64,000 nucleotides of DNA from Providencia sp. R33 (GTDB lineage Bacteria > Pseudomonadota > Gammaproteobacteria > Enterobacterales > Enterobacteriaceae). The position numbers were made by a program, and so were the translations under genes. Below are positions 26,557-35,226 of the stretch, piece after piece (positions within the stretch are counted from its first letter, which is position 1; each line of letters begins with the position of its first letter). Location of the stretch: the NCBI RefSeq assembly GCF_019343475.1, contig NZ_CP072453.1:620001-684000 (forward strand). Reading direction: 5' to 3'. The notes beneath the pieces are model-generated. The model ran no database searches. It was given only the letters and a program-made list of their open reading frames with translations, and was not told the origin of the DNA.

Positions 26557-27588
26557 ATGCAAAAGATTGACTTCGCGTCACCTGCTCCTACTGTCGTGAC
26601 GTTAACTAACCGCCGTGGGATGCAAATTACACTGACAAACCTAGGAGCGAGTTGGCTAAGTTGTGTTTTACCACTCGAAAGTGGGCAGCGTGATGTTGTT
26701 TTAGGTTCCCCAAATATTGCCAAGCAAAGGGAGCAGGCGGTGTATTTAGGGGCGACGGTAGGTCGTGTGGCAAACCGTATTGAAAATGCGCAATTTTCGA
26801 TTAATGGAATAGGATATAAGGTCACAAACAACCAAGGTCCACATTGCTTACACGGCGGAAAAGATAACTTTAGTTATCGAATATGGGGTGTTTCGCAGCA
26901 AAATGCACGCCAAGTGACTTTTTCGCTAGTTTCACCTGATGGTGACCAAGGCTTTCCTGGGGAGCTAAAGGTTGAGGTAATTTATGAATTAACGGAAGAA
27001 AACCAAGTGGTTATTCGTTATCAGCACCAAACAACACAGGCGTGCCCAGTCAATTTAACAAACCATACGTATTTTAATCTTGCAGGAGAAGGGGCGGGCG
27101 AAACGGTATTAGGCCATGAGCTCGAAATCCAGAGCGACTCTTACTTACCGACAGACTTAGACGGCATTCCGACAGGGGAATGGAAAAATGTGACCGATAC
27201 ATATTTTGACTTTCGCTGCATAAAGACAATTGGCCGCAATTTTTTACAAGATGCAGACCAAAAAGCGGCTCGAGGCTATGACCACACCTTTATTCTTGAT
27301 GAGACATTAACTGATGGTCAGCAACCTGTTGCATCGCTGTATTCTCCTGACAGGGATGTACGAATGGATATTTTAACGACGATGCCATCAATGCAGCTAT
27401 ATACAGGAAATTATTTAAATTCAGTGGCAGGAAAAACGGGGGAATATACCCCTTATTCAGGGGTCGCATTTGAAACGCAATTTCCTCCTAATGCGGTAAA
27501 TCATCCTGAATGGGGATCACAATACAGCCCGATTTCACAGCCCGAACAGATTTATATCAATGAAACGAGTTACCAATTCATTTTCTAA
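26557..27588 (+). CDS. galM: aldose 1-epimerase (galactose mutarotase) GalM
   Basis: GalM interconverts beta- and alpha-galactose to feed GalK. The 343-residue beta-sandwich protein shows GRVANRIENAQF, the catalytic His in NLTNHTYFNLAG, and the catalytic Glu in GVAFETQFPPNA near the C-terminus. ATG 26557 follows AAAGGA; the frame extends to a TTG two codons earlier. Last gene of galETKM, closed by a strong terminator. Confidence 0.95.
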   Translation: MQKIDFASPAPTVVTLTNRRGMQITLTNLGASWLSCVLPLESGQRDVVLGSPNIAKQREQAVYLGATVGRVANRIENAQFSINGIGYKVTNNQGPHCLHGGKDNFSYRIWGVSQQNARQVTFSLVSPDGDQGFPGELKVEVIYELTEENQVVIRYQHQTTQACPVNLTNHTYFNLAGEGAGETVLGHELEIQSDSYLPTDLDGIPTGEWKNVTDTYFDFRCIKTIGRNFLQDADQKAARGYDHTFILDETLTDGQQPVASLYSPDRDVRMDILTTMPSMQLYTGNYLNSVAGKTGEYTPYSGVAFETQFPPNAVNHPEWGSQYSPISQPEQIYINETSYQFIF

Positions 27589-27607
27589 AATTATTGTTTT
27601 TGTATTC

Positions 27608-27638
27608 AACACCGCCATTTGGCGGTGTTTTCTTTTGA
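27608..27638 (+). terminator. terminator after galETKM
   Basis: A 9-bp stem AACACCGCC/GGCGGTGTT with an ATTT loop is followed by a T-rich tract. Confidence 0.92.
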
Positions 27639-27723
27639 TATAAACAACTTTATTATGCGTAATGCCATTGTTTTTAATCCTAGCACATTGTTTAATAAGC
27701 CATCCTAATTGCAGAGGTGCACG

Positions 27724-28728
27724 ATGGCGACAATCAAAGATGTAGCGAAAGAGGCGGGCGTTTCCGTTGCAACTGTTTCACGGGTGATCAATAAGTCACC
27801 AAAGGCGAGTCAAGCCTCGATTGAATCAGTGAATAAAGCCATGAATAAGCTTGGCTACCGCCCGAACGCTGCTGCACGTGCCCTCGTCAATCAAAGTTCA
27901 AACACTATTGGTGTGCTAGTTAACGATGTTTCAGACCCGTTTTTTGGTGTGATGGTCAAAGCCGTCGATGCGGTGGCTCACAAAAATGGTAAACACATTT
28001 TAATTTGTAATGGTTACCACAACGCAAAAGAAGAGCGGCAATCAATCGAGTTGCTGATTAATAATCGCTGTGATGCATTAATTATCCATTCTAAAGCTCT
28101 TTCTGATGATGAACTGATTGAATATGCGAAAGAGGTTCCCAGTATGGTATTGATAAATCGCCATATTGAGGAAATTGGCAATCGCTGCATTTCATTGAAT
28201 AACTACAAAGGGGCGTATTTAGCAACGGAACATCTTATTCGCCATGGTCATACGAAAATTGCTTATATTTCGTCGAACCATCAAATAGAAGATGCGGTAC
28301 AGCGTTTATTAGGCTACCGCGATGCCTTGAAAAATAACGGAATAACGCTTTCGGATAGCTATATTGAATACGGCGTGCCTTATGGTGAAGGCGGTGAACA
28401 AGCCATGACCAATTTACTTACCAAATCTTTGGAGATAACCGCTGTAGTGGGGTATAACGATTTCATGGCTGCAGGCGCAATTGCGGTACTCGATGAAAAT
28501 GAAATTAATGCGCCTGATCAGGTGTCCGTGATTGGTTTTGATGATGTCTTAATCGCTCGTTATATTCATCCGCGCTTAACTACCATTCGCTATCCTATTC
28601 AAATGATGGCAGAAAAAGCCACACAATTAGCCCTTTCTCTCGCTCGTGGTGAAAAGATAGCGGGTGATAACTTAATTTATTCTCCCACTCTCGTTCAGCG
28701 AAACTCAGTTCGCCCGCTTCATTCTTAA
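27724..28728 (+). CDS. galR: GalR/GalS-type LacI-family regulator
   Basis: A 334-residue LacI-family repressor. N-terminal helix-turn-helix MATIKDVAKEAGVSVATVSR with the hinge region PNAAARALV; C-terminal periplasmic-binding-like sugar domain with NDVSDPFFGVMVKAV, VIGFDDVLIARYIHPRLTT and SPTLVQRNSVRP. It has features of both E. coli GalR and GalS (for example SKALSDDEL is GalS-like, ISSNHQI more GalR-like). The galR symbol is therefore a convenience. ATG 27724 is preceded by GAGGTGCACG. It has its own transcription unit after the gal terminator. Confidence 0.9.
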   Translation: MATIKDVAKEAGVSVATVSRVINKSPKASQASIESVNKAMNKLGYRPNAAARALVNQSSNTIGVLVNDVSDPFFGVMVKAVDAVAHKNGKHILICNGYHNAKEERQSIELLINNRCDALIIHSKALSDDELIEYAKEVPSMVLINRHIEEIGNRCISLNNYKGAYLATEHLIRHGHTKIAYISSNHQIEDAVQRLLGYRDALKNNGITLSDSYIEYGVPYGEGGEQAMTNLLTKSLEITAVVGYNDFMAAGAIAVLDENEINAPDQVSVIGFDDVLIARYIHPRLTTIRYPIQMMAEKATQLALSLARGEKIAGDNLIYSPTLVQRNSVRPLHS

Positions 28729-28765
28729 CTGCCATACCGTGATAAACATTAAAAAGTCATATTTA

Positions 28766-28781
28766 ATGATAACGTTTACAT
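28766..28781. promoter_or_regulatory. second, weaker GalR-type operator
   Basis: ATGATAACGTTTACAT shares TAACGTTTACA with the operator at 28957-28972 but has A and T at its ends. It is centred between a 10-bp inverted repeat, CGTGATAAAC (28738-28747) and GTTTATCACG (28793-28802). Its centre is 191 bp from the next operator, a spacing compatible with repressor looping. Confidence 0.55.
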
Positions 28782-28956
28782 TTATTTTTGACGTTTATCA
28801 CGTCTTTGAGGATGTTTCTAATTTTTCCTTACCTAAATCGTCTCTTTTACCTTTATGTAGGCATTGAACCTGCAGGGTTTGTGTAGATTTAACGTGTTAA
28901 ATAGCCATAAGTAAGAAGATTGTGAAAATATGTGATTCACATAACGGAGTTATTTT

Positions 28957-28972
28957 GTGGTAACGTTTACAC
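28957..28972. promoter_or_regulatory. GalR/GalS operator upstream of the Na+/galactose symporter
   Basis: GTGGTAACGTTTACAC fits the GalR operator consensus and lies 34 bp before the symporter start, where it would overlap the promoter or 5' leader. Confidence 0.85.
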
Positions 28973-29006
28973 TAACTTCGTTATCACTTGGCGAAGGAAA
29001 TTTATT

Positions 29007-30638
29007 ATGCAGACAGAAGGTGTTGGATTAAGCACTTTAGACTACGGGATATTCATCCTGTATGTGCTAATCATTATTACCGTCGGGCTTTGGGTATCCC
29101 GAGATAAAAATGGGCAAAAAAAAGGAACAAAAGACTATTTCTTAGCAGGGAAAACGTTGCCATGGTGGGCAATTGGTTCATCTTTAATCGCAGCAAATAT
29201 CTCCGCAGAGCAGTTTATCGGTATGTCAGGCTCCGGTTTTTCTATCGGATTAGCCATTGCGTCTTATGAGTGGATGGCAGCATTGACGCTGATTATCGTT
29301 GCTAAATATTTTATGCCTGTGTTTATAGATAAAGGCATATTCACTATTCCTGAGTTTGTTGAAAAACGCTTTAATAAAACATTAAAAACGATCTTAGCGG
29401 TATTTTGGCTGGCATTATTTATCTTTGTTAACTTAACATCAGTACTGTACTTAGGCTCATTAGCATTACAAACTATTCTTGGCATTCCAATGCATTATGC
29501 TATTTTTGGTTTAGCATTGTTTGCCGTTATTTACTCCCTGTATGGCGGTTTGTCTGCAGTTGCATGGACCGACGTGGTTCAAGTTTTTTTCCTAATCCTC
29601 GGTGGTTTCTTAACCACGATTATGGCTGTGAGCTATATTGGTGGCGATGCAGGTTTGTTTGCCGGTATGAGCCGAATGGCGAGTGAAGCACCAGCACACT
29701 TTGAAATGATCTTGAGCCAAGATAACCCTCAATTTAGTAACTTACCGGGCATCGCGGTATTGATTGGTGGCCTATGGATTGCGAACTTATATTATTGGGG
29801 CTTCAACCAATACATCATTCAACGCGCATTGGCAGCTAAATCCATTGGTGAAGCTCAAAAAGGTTTGGTGTTTGCCGCATTCTTAAAACTCATTGTACCT
29901 ATTCTTGTGGTTTTACCAGGGATTGCTGCATTTGTGATTGTCTCTGACCCTGCATTGCTCGCTGGTTTAGGAACTATGGCCTCAGAACATATGCCAACCT
30001 TGGCACAAGCGGACAAAGCCTACCCATGGTTAACACAGTTCTTACCTGTGGGTGCGAAAGGTGTCGTGTTTGCTGCATTGGCCGCTGCGATTGTTTCTTC
30101 TTTAGCTTCCATGTTGAACTCTGTGGCAACCATCTTCACTATGGATATTTATAAAGAATATATTGCTCCTGCAACTGCCGACCATAAATTAGTGAATGTT
30201 GGGCGGATCAGTGCGGTTGTGGCGTTAATTATTGCTTGCTTTATTGCGCCGTTACTGGGGAATATTGGCCAAGCTTTCCAATATATTCAAGAGTATACTG
30301 GCCTAGTAAGCCCTGGGATTTTAGCGGTATTCCTGTTAGGTTTATTCTGGAAAAAAACCAATGCGAAAGGCGCGATTATTGGTGTGCTACTTTCCATTCC
30401 ATTTGCATTATTCTTAAAACTGATGCCACTTGGAATGCCATTCCTTGACCAAATGATGTACACCTTCTTCTTCACCGCTGTGGTTATTGGTTTAATCAGC
30501 CTAACAACTTCAAAAGAAGATGACAGTAATGGTGCGATTGTTTTAACGTCTGAAACGTTTAAAACATCAACAGGGTTCAATATTGCATCCTACACAATCA
30601 TGGTTATCCTGTGTGTGTTATATGCCCTGTTCTGGTAA
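29007..30638 (+). CDS. sglT: Na+/galactose (glucose) symporter, SSS family
   Basis: A 543-residue inner-membrane solute:sodium symporter with 13-14 helices, the same length as Vibrio vSGLT, which it closely resembles. Shared features include GTKDYFLAGKTLPWWAIG and SLIAANISAEQFIGMSGSGF near the N-terminus, and the helix-5 region IANLYYWGFNQYIIQRALAA. It would bring in galactose for the galETKM enzymes. ATG 29007 follows GAAGGA; the longer frame from 28932 overlaps the operator. The gene is tied to gal regulation by that operator. Confidence 0.88.
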   Translation: MQTEGVGLSTLDYGIFILYVLIIITVGLWVSRDKNGQKKGTKDYFLAGKTLPWWAIGSSLIAANISAEQFIGMSGSGFSIGLAIASYEWMAALTLIIVAKYFMPVFIDKGIFTIPEFVEKRFNKTLKTILAVFWLALFIFVNLTSVLYLGSLALQTILGIPMHYAIFGLALFAVIYSLYGGLSAVAWTDVVQVFFLILGGFLTTIMAVSYIGGDAGLFAGMSRMASEAPAHFEMILSQDNPQFSNLPGIAVLIGGLWIANLYYWGFNQYIIQRALAAKSIGEAQKGLVFAAFLKLIVPILVVLPGIAAFVIVSDPALLAGLGTMASEHMPTLAQADKAYPWLTQFLPVGAKGVVFAALAAAIVSSLASMLNSVATIFTMDIYKEYIAPATADHKLVNVGRISAVVALIIACFIAPLLGNIGQAFQYIQEYTGLVSPGILAVFLLGLFWKKTNAKGAIIGVLLSIPFALFLKLMPLGMPFLDQMMYTFFFTAVVIGLISLTTSKEDDSNGAIVLTSETFKTSTGFNIASYTIMVILCVLYALFW

Positions 30639-30669
30639 TTTGCTAGCGCGTTGACATAAATAGCTATGT

Positions 30670-30692
30670 AGCCCACGAAAGTGGGCTTTTTT
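30670..30692 (+). terminator. terminator after the symporter gene
   Basis: AGCCCAC-GAAA-GTGGGCT hairpin with a stable GAAA loop, followed by TTTTT. Confidence 0.93.
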
Positions 30693-30962
30693 GTCTTTAG
30701 GCTGAAATAATCAATGATTAACTCTCCATTGGGTTATTTTCTTATTAAAGTATTAATAATATAAGTGAGGCAGTTTTAGATACTTTGAATTTATTATATT
30801 TTGTTTAATTTCAATGTATTGGTCTTAATTTTTATAATTACAAAATAAATTGTTTTTGATTGAAATCACATTACGAGAACATCATTAATACATTAATAAA
30901 ATAAAGGGTTATTGTTAACTCAATGTGTATTTATTGTTGCGTTTGCATAATGGGGCTAAATC
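30693..30962. other. intergenic region before the GMC oxidoreductase
   Basis: About 270 AT-rich bases between the symporter terminator and the GMC gene. It should hold that gene's promoter. No GalR-type operator is visible in it, so the oxidoreductase is probably not part of the gal regulon. Confidence 0.5.
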
Positions 30963-32570
30963 ATGAGTACAGAAAAATATGACTATATTATTGTCGGTGC
31001 AGGCTCTGCGGGGTGTGTATTAGCAGCTAGATTGATCCAAGAAACTCAAGCGCGTGTATTACTACTCGAAGCGGGTGGAAGTGATAACCATATGTTTATT
31101 AAGATGCCTGCTGGGGTCGCTAAAATCATCGCTCAAAAAAGCTGGCCCTATGAAACGGAGCCCGAGCCTCATGCAAATAACCGCAAAATGCAAATTGCCC
31201 AAGGTAAAGTTCTCGGTGGAAGTAGCTCCGTTAATGGCATGATTTATATTCGAGGCCAAAAGCAGGATTATGATAATTGGGCTGAGAAATATGGTTGTGA
31301 AGGGTGGGGGTATAAAGATGTACTGCCATGGTTCAAAAAAGCAGAGCGTAATGAAAGCCTGACAGGGGAGTATCACGGTACAGATGGGCCCTTACCCGTC
31401 AGTGAAAACCGTTACCGGCACCCACTTTCAATGGCCTTTATTCAAGCAGCACAAGAACATGGGTTGCCCTATGTAAATGATTTGAATGGTGAAAGCCAGC
31501 AAGGAACTAGCTTTTATCAAACGACGACCCACAACGGCGAAAGAGCCAGTACATCAAAAACCTATTTAAAATCAGTAGAAAAGAGTGAAAATCTAACCTT
31601 AAAACTCAACACACAAGTGAATCGAATTATTATTCAGGATGGCTGTGCCGTTGGTGTGGCTTATCAAGGAAAAAGTGGTCATGAAATCGAAGCTATTGCG
31701 GGTAACGAAGTGCTTATCTGCTCTGGTGCAATGGGGTCAGCAAAATTATTGATGCTATCAGGCATTGGGCCTGAAGAACATTTGTCCGCCTTGGGTATTG
31801 ATACGGTGGCAAACTTACCCGTTGGTCAGAATTTTCATGACCATTTGCACATGTCGATTAATGTGACAACCAAGCAGCCAATCAGTTTATTTGGAGCGGA
31901 TCAAGGCTTAAACGCCATTAAGCACGGCTTCGAATGGATGGCATTTCGCAGCGGGTTATTAGCGTCTAATGTTCTTGAGGGTGCTGCGTTTAAAGATAGC
32001 TGTGAGCAAGGTCGCCCAGATGTGCAAATCCATTTTTTACCCATTTTAGACAGCTGGGATGATGTACCCGGTGAACCGTTACCTGCCGCTCATGGTTTCA
32101 CCTTAAAAGTGGGGTATCTACAGCCAAAATCTCGAGGCGAAATCCTATTACGCAGTAAAGACCCTCTAGCTCCTTTAAAAATTCATGCCAATTACCTTGC
32201 ATTGCCAGAAGATATGGAAGGATGTAAGCGTGCGGTTAAGTTTGGTTTAGATGTTTTAAGCTCACCATCGTTACAAGCGGTTAGCCAAAACGTATTAATG
32301 CCACCTGACTCAGTGCGCCATGATGATGCTCAGCTTGAAGAGTTTGTACGTAATTTCTGTAAAACCGTTTATCACCCAGTGGGAACATGCCGTATGGGAA
32401 CAGACACTAAAGATTCGGTGACGGATTTACGCTTACGTGTGCATGGTATTGAAAACTTACGAGTCGTAGACTGCTCTGTCATGCCTGAGATCCCAAGTGG
32501 CAATACCAACGCACCAACGATTATGATCGCTGAACGTGCAGCGGCAATGATTATCGAAGATAAAAAGTAA
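30963..32570 (+). CDS. GMC-family FAD oxidoreductase (choline/alcohol dehydrogenase type)
   Basis: A 535-residue flavoprotein with the FAD fingerprint IIVGAGSAGCVLAARL, the GMC signature GGSSSVNGMIYIRG, the second signature GAMGSAKLLMLSGIGP, and the catalytic His in YHPVGTCRMGTD plus the C-terminal SGNTNAPTIMIAERAA. It resembles choline dehydrogenase BetA and broad alcohol dehydrogenases. No betB or betI lies nearby, so the substrate stays open. Despite lying next to the galactose genes, it is separated by a terminator. Confidence 0.85.
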   Translation: MSTEKYDYIIVGAGSAGCVLAARLIQETQARVLLLEAGGSDNHMFIKMPAGVAKIIAQKSWPYETEPEPHANNRKMQIAQGKVLGGSSSVNGMIYIRGQKQDYDNWAEKYGCEGWGYKDVLPWFKKAERNESLTGEYHGTDGPLPVSENRYRHPLSMAFIQAAQEHGLPYVNDLNGESQQGTSFYQTTTHNGERASTSKTYLKSVEKSENLTLKLNTQVNRIIIQDGCAVGVAYQGKSGHEIEAIAGNEVLICSGAMGSAKLLMLSGIGPEEHLSALGIDTVANLPVGQNFHDHLHMSINVTTKQPISLFGADQGLNAIKHGFEWMAFRSGLLASNVLEGAAFKDSCEQGRPDVQIHFLPILDSWDDVPGEPLPAAHGFTLKVGYLQPKSRGEILLRSKDPLAPLKIHANYLALPEDMEGCKRAVKFGLDVLSSPSLQAVSQNVLMPPDSVRHDDAQLEEFVRNFCKTVYHPVGTCRMGTDTKDSVTDLRLRVHGIENLRVVDCSVMPEIPSGNTNAPTIMIAERAAAMIIEDKK

Positions 32571-33130
32571 ACGCTGCATTCTTGTATCGCATTCGAGATA
32601 GGTAATTTAAAGTGGTTACCTATCTTCCTCTTGTTGAGTTTAAAAATAAGATTAAGTGCAGAATTAATTGTCGCTACCCAATCCTTATAAATCACTATGT
32701 TGATTAGTTAATGCTAATTTAAGTATGCAGGCTAATAATTAGTGTTTTTGTCTATTCCATCAATGTAAAAATAATCTTGCTGCGTTTGAGAAATTTATCC
32801 TTTTGATTTAATTGATTTTATAATTATTTATTATATTTTGTTACATACTATGGAATAAATTAATAGTTCACCGATACAAAATTACACTAATCATGAGTAT
32901 TATTCGTGGGAGATAACGTATATATATTAAATTCAGTTAAAAAACTGTGTGAGGTGTAGTCGGTAGTGACAAGTTTACTAAAATATGAAAACAAATTTGA
33001 TAAGAGCGTATTGTTATTAGTGGGCGAGAGGGGATCTTCTAGCACACTCATCTGCATAGTTTCAATGTGGGGCAGGTGAATATAAATGTGTCCTATAAAA
33101 TTATAGTGTTGTCCCTAGAGGAATAATTAA
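32571..33130. other. 560-base intergenic region before the first fimbrial gene
   Basis: Begins with an AGATAGGTAA/TTACCTATCT inverted repeat (32596-32625) that probably ends the GMC transcript. The rest is AT-rich until about 33000, where G-richer leader sequence precedes the adhesin gene. I looked for long inverted repeats of a phase-switching promoter and found none. Confidence 0.5.
32596..32625 (+). terminator. probable terminator after the GMC gene
   Basis: A 10-bp perfect stem around a 10-nt loop, 26 nt past the stop. The following tract TCCTCTTG is only partly T-rich. Confidence 0.65.
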
Positions 33131-34102
33131 ATGAAATCTCTTATGAGCAAAAAAATTAAGAATAAATTAAAGCTAGGGGTGTTTAGCTCGTTATTACTGA
33201 CTTTCAGCACGCTTTCTTATGCAGGTGTTACATGTACGCCTAACGGAGAGTGGTTCCCCTTACCATTATTATCAATTGATATGAATACAACGCCTGGTGA
33301 TATCCCAACTGGAACAAGATTAGGCTCTGGAAAGTCAGTGATATCATGGAATTGTAGATTTTCTGGCTCCCAAGCAGATAGAACTATTTGGTTTTATAAT
33401 CAAACACCTGCGTCAATTAAAACTTACCTTACCTCTAGTGGAGTCCAGGTTTATCAGTCATCTTATGGTAATAATGAAGTGGAAATTACAGCACCAAATA
33501 CCCCTCGGCTAATGGTGGGATATTGGGAGACAGGTAGTTTTTCAATAGCGCTGTGGCATAATTTTGTTATAAAGCGAGGAACTGGGCCATTAAAATCATT
33601 TGATACCGGCAATTTTACGCTTGGCTATCACTTGGATGGTGTGGGAAGCCGTATTGGTGACAACTACACTATCCGCCTTGTGGGGAAATTAATTAATTAT
33701 TGCCCGACCCCTATTGTTACGATGAGTGATAAGGTCGTTGATTTTAAAGAGCTGACAACTGACCAATTTGAGAATAATAAAACAGTAAAAGAAAATTTTA
33801 ATTTGATTTTAACCCCAATTTCAACGTGTGAAACTGCTTTAGAAGTTAGTGTTAAATTTCAAAGTAATAAAGGTGTGGTAAATAATAAATATTTAGTTTT
33901 TGATAATGGTTTACAGATGGCTATTACAGATAGAAGCTTGGGGCAAGAGATCCGGTTTGATCAAGAGTATTATAAAGGTGTTATTTCTCAGCAAAAACCA
34001 GGGAATTATCAGTATTCAGCTGAATTATCTAAAAAAAACAACGAGTCTATTAAACAAGGTCCGTTTAGTAATACAGTAAATGTCTTATTCTCATATAGAT
34101 AA
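33131..34102 (+). CDS. fimbrial adhesin-like protein, isolated from its operon
   Basis: A 323-residue exported protein. After the signal peptide (ending LSYAG), a first half of about 170 residues with WNCRF, ETGSFSIALWHNF and a GYHLDGVG segment resembles a lectin-type adhesin domain. The second half, from about NYCPTPIV, is a pilin domain with paired cysteines (NYC and STC) and the C-terminal NVLFSYR strand of donor-strand subunits. This two-domain build suggests a tip adhesin. GAGG precedes the ATG. It is cut off from the fimbrial operon by an IS21 element and a Tn3 relic, and has its own terminator. Confidence 0.75.
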   Translation: MKSLMSKKIKNKLKLGVFSSLLLTFSTLSYAGVTCTPNGEWFPLPLLSIDMNTTPGDIPTGTRLGSGKSVISWNCRFSGSQADRTIWFYNQTPASIKTYLTSSGVQVYQSSYGNNEVEITAPNTPRLMVGYWETGSFSIALWHNFVIKRGTGPLKSFDTGNFTLGYHLDGVGSRIGDNYTIRLVGKLINYCPTPIVTMSDKVVDFKELTTDQFENNKTVKENFNLILTPISTCETALEVSVKFQSNKGVVNNKYLVFDNGLQMAITDRSLGQEIRFDQEYYKGVISQQKPGNYQYSAELSKKNNESIKQGPFSNTVNVLFSYR

Positions 34103-34189
34103 TAAAAAGATGACCAAATACTTAAAGGCATCTGTAAAGTAATTTAAATAAGACCTAGTTCTATTGATAGGTATATTGATTGAATCAAA

Positions 34190-34217
34190 GGCTGCGAATT
34201 ACGCAGTCTCTTTTTAT
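34190..34217 (+). terminator. terminator after the lone adhesin gene
   Basis: GGCTGCG-AATTA-CGCAGTC hairpin (one G-T pair) followed by TCTTTTTATTT. Confidence 0.85.
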
Positions 34218-34378
34218 TTAAGAGATCAGACTTATGTCCTGCTCCTGATGCTATAAATAATAACGTATGCTAATTACTTTTTATCATCAGGCAATGATGT
34301 AACAATATAGAAACTGTTTGTTGAAGAGCTAAATACTCCACTTGCGTCATTAACATTCGTCAATGAAGCTAATCAGTT

Positions 34379-34382
34379 CTAC
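34379..34382. repeat. left copy of the IS21 target-site duplication
   Basis: CTAC directly abuts the left IS end; the same CTAC follows the right end at 36338-36341. Confidence 0.75.
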
Positions 34383-34449
34383 TGTCAATGGCAGTTTAAT
34401 TTTGACCCCTTTAAGGATCCAGTTGGCAATTTAAAATTGACCCCATTGA

Positions 34450-35226
34450 CTACACTTCAGATACTATTGGTGCAATGCCTATTTTACGCTTATCTTTTAA
34501 ACGGTAGCTTTCACCACTAATTTGAATAACATGGCAATGATGTAGTAACCTATCTAACATCGCTGCTGTCAATGTCGTATCATTGGCAAATGCGCCTGCC
34601 CATTGACTGAAGGGCAAGTTGCTGGTTAATAACGTACTCCCTTTCTCGTACCGCTTTGCAATTACGTTGAAAAAGAGATTAGCCTCCTCTCGACCAAAAG
34701 GTAAATAACCAATCTCATCAATAATGAGGAGCTTGGGGCTCATAACGACCCGTTGTAGGTAAGCTTTTAATTTACCTTGATTATGGGCCGTTCCCAATTG
34801 CAACATTAAATCTGCAGCGGTAATAAATCGCGTTTTTACATTGGACATGATCGCTTTATAACCCAGCGCGATAGCTAAATGTGTTTTTCCAACACCACTC
34901 GGGCCCAGCATAACAACGTTCTCATGACGTTCAATAAAACTGAGACCTGATAATTCAATCAGTTGGGCTTTAGGCACACCGCTAGCAAAGTTAAAGTCAT
35001 ATTCCTCAAGTGTTTTGATATTGGGTAACCCTGCAAACTTCAATAATGCTGCCTTAGTACGCTGCATCTTAGCATTGAGTTCCTCGGTAAGAAGTTTTTC
35101 AATAAAGTCAGCATACGACCCTTCTTGTGCTAGGTGTTTTTCAGCAATCCTAGGCCAACTTTCCGGTAATGCGTAGAGCCCGAGTTGTCGACAAGCATCA
35201 GTAATCCGCTCAGATTGTAAATTCAC
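34450..35226 (-). CDS. istB: IstB-type AAA+ helper ATPase of the IS21 element
   Basis: A 258-residue DnaC-like ATPase that selects the target and stimulates the IstA transposase. It shows Walker A GPSGVGKTHLAIALG, Walker B LLIIDEIGYLPF, a sensor-like LLTSNLPFSQW and a terminal SYRLKDKRK. The start is the GTG at 35226, overlapping the istA stop by 4 bp (GTGA), the usual coupling in IS21 elements. Confidence 0.92.
   Translation of the reverse strand: MNLQSERITDACRQLGLYALPESWPRIAEKHLAQEGSYADFIEKLLTEELNAKMQRTKAALLKFAGLPNIKTLEEYDFNFASGVPKAQLIELSGLSFIERHENVVMLGPSGVGKTHLAIALGYKAIMSNVKTRFITAADLMLQLGTAHNQGKLKAYLQRVVMSPKLLIIDEIGYLPFGREEANLFFNVIAKRYEKGSTLLTSNLPFSQWAGAFANDTTLTAAMLDRLLHHCHVIQISGESYRLKDKRKIGIAPIVSEV

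Noticed and set aside
28930..28942. ATGTGATTCACAT as a CRP site before the symporter gene
   Set aside because: The TGTGA and TCACA halves are only one base apart rather than six, so the geometry is wrong for CRP.
32700..33130. Invertible fim-type promoter switch before the adhesin gene
   Set aside because: No pair of matching inverted repeats and no tyrosine recombinase gene were found here or before the main operon.
34103..34382. Coding remnant left of the IS21 element, joined across the target site
   Set aside because: Rejoining the flanks gives a short open stretch ending soon after the junction, with no family resemblance I could defend.
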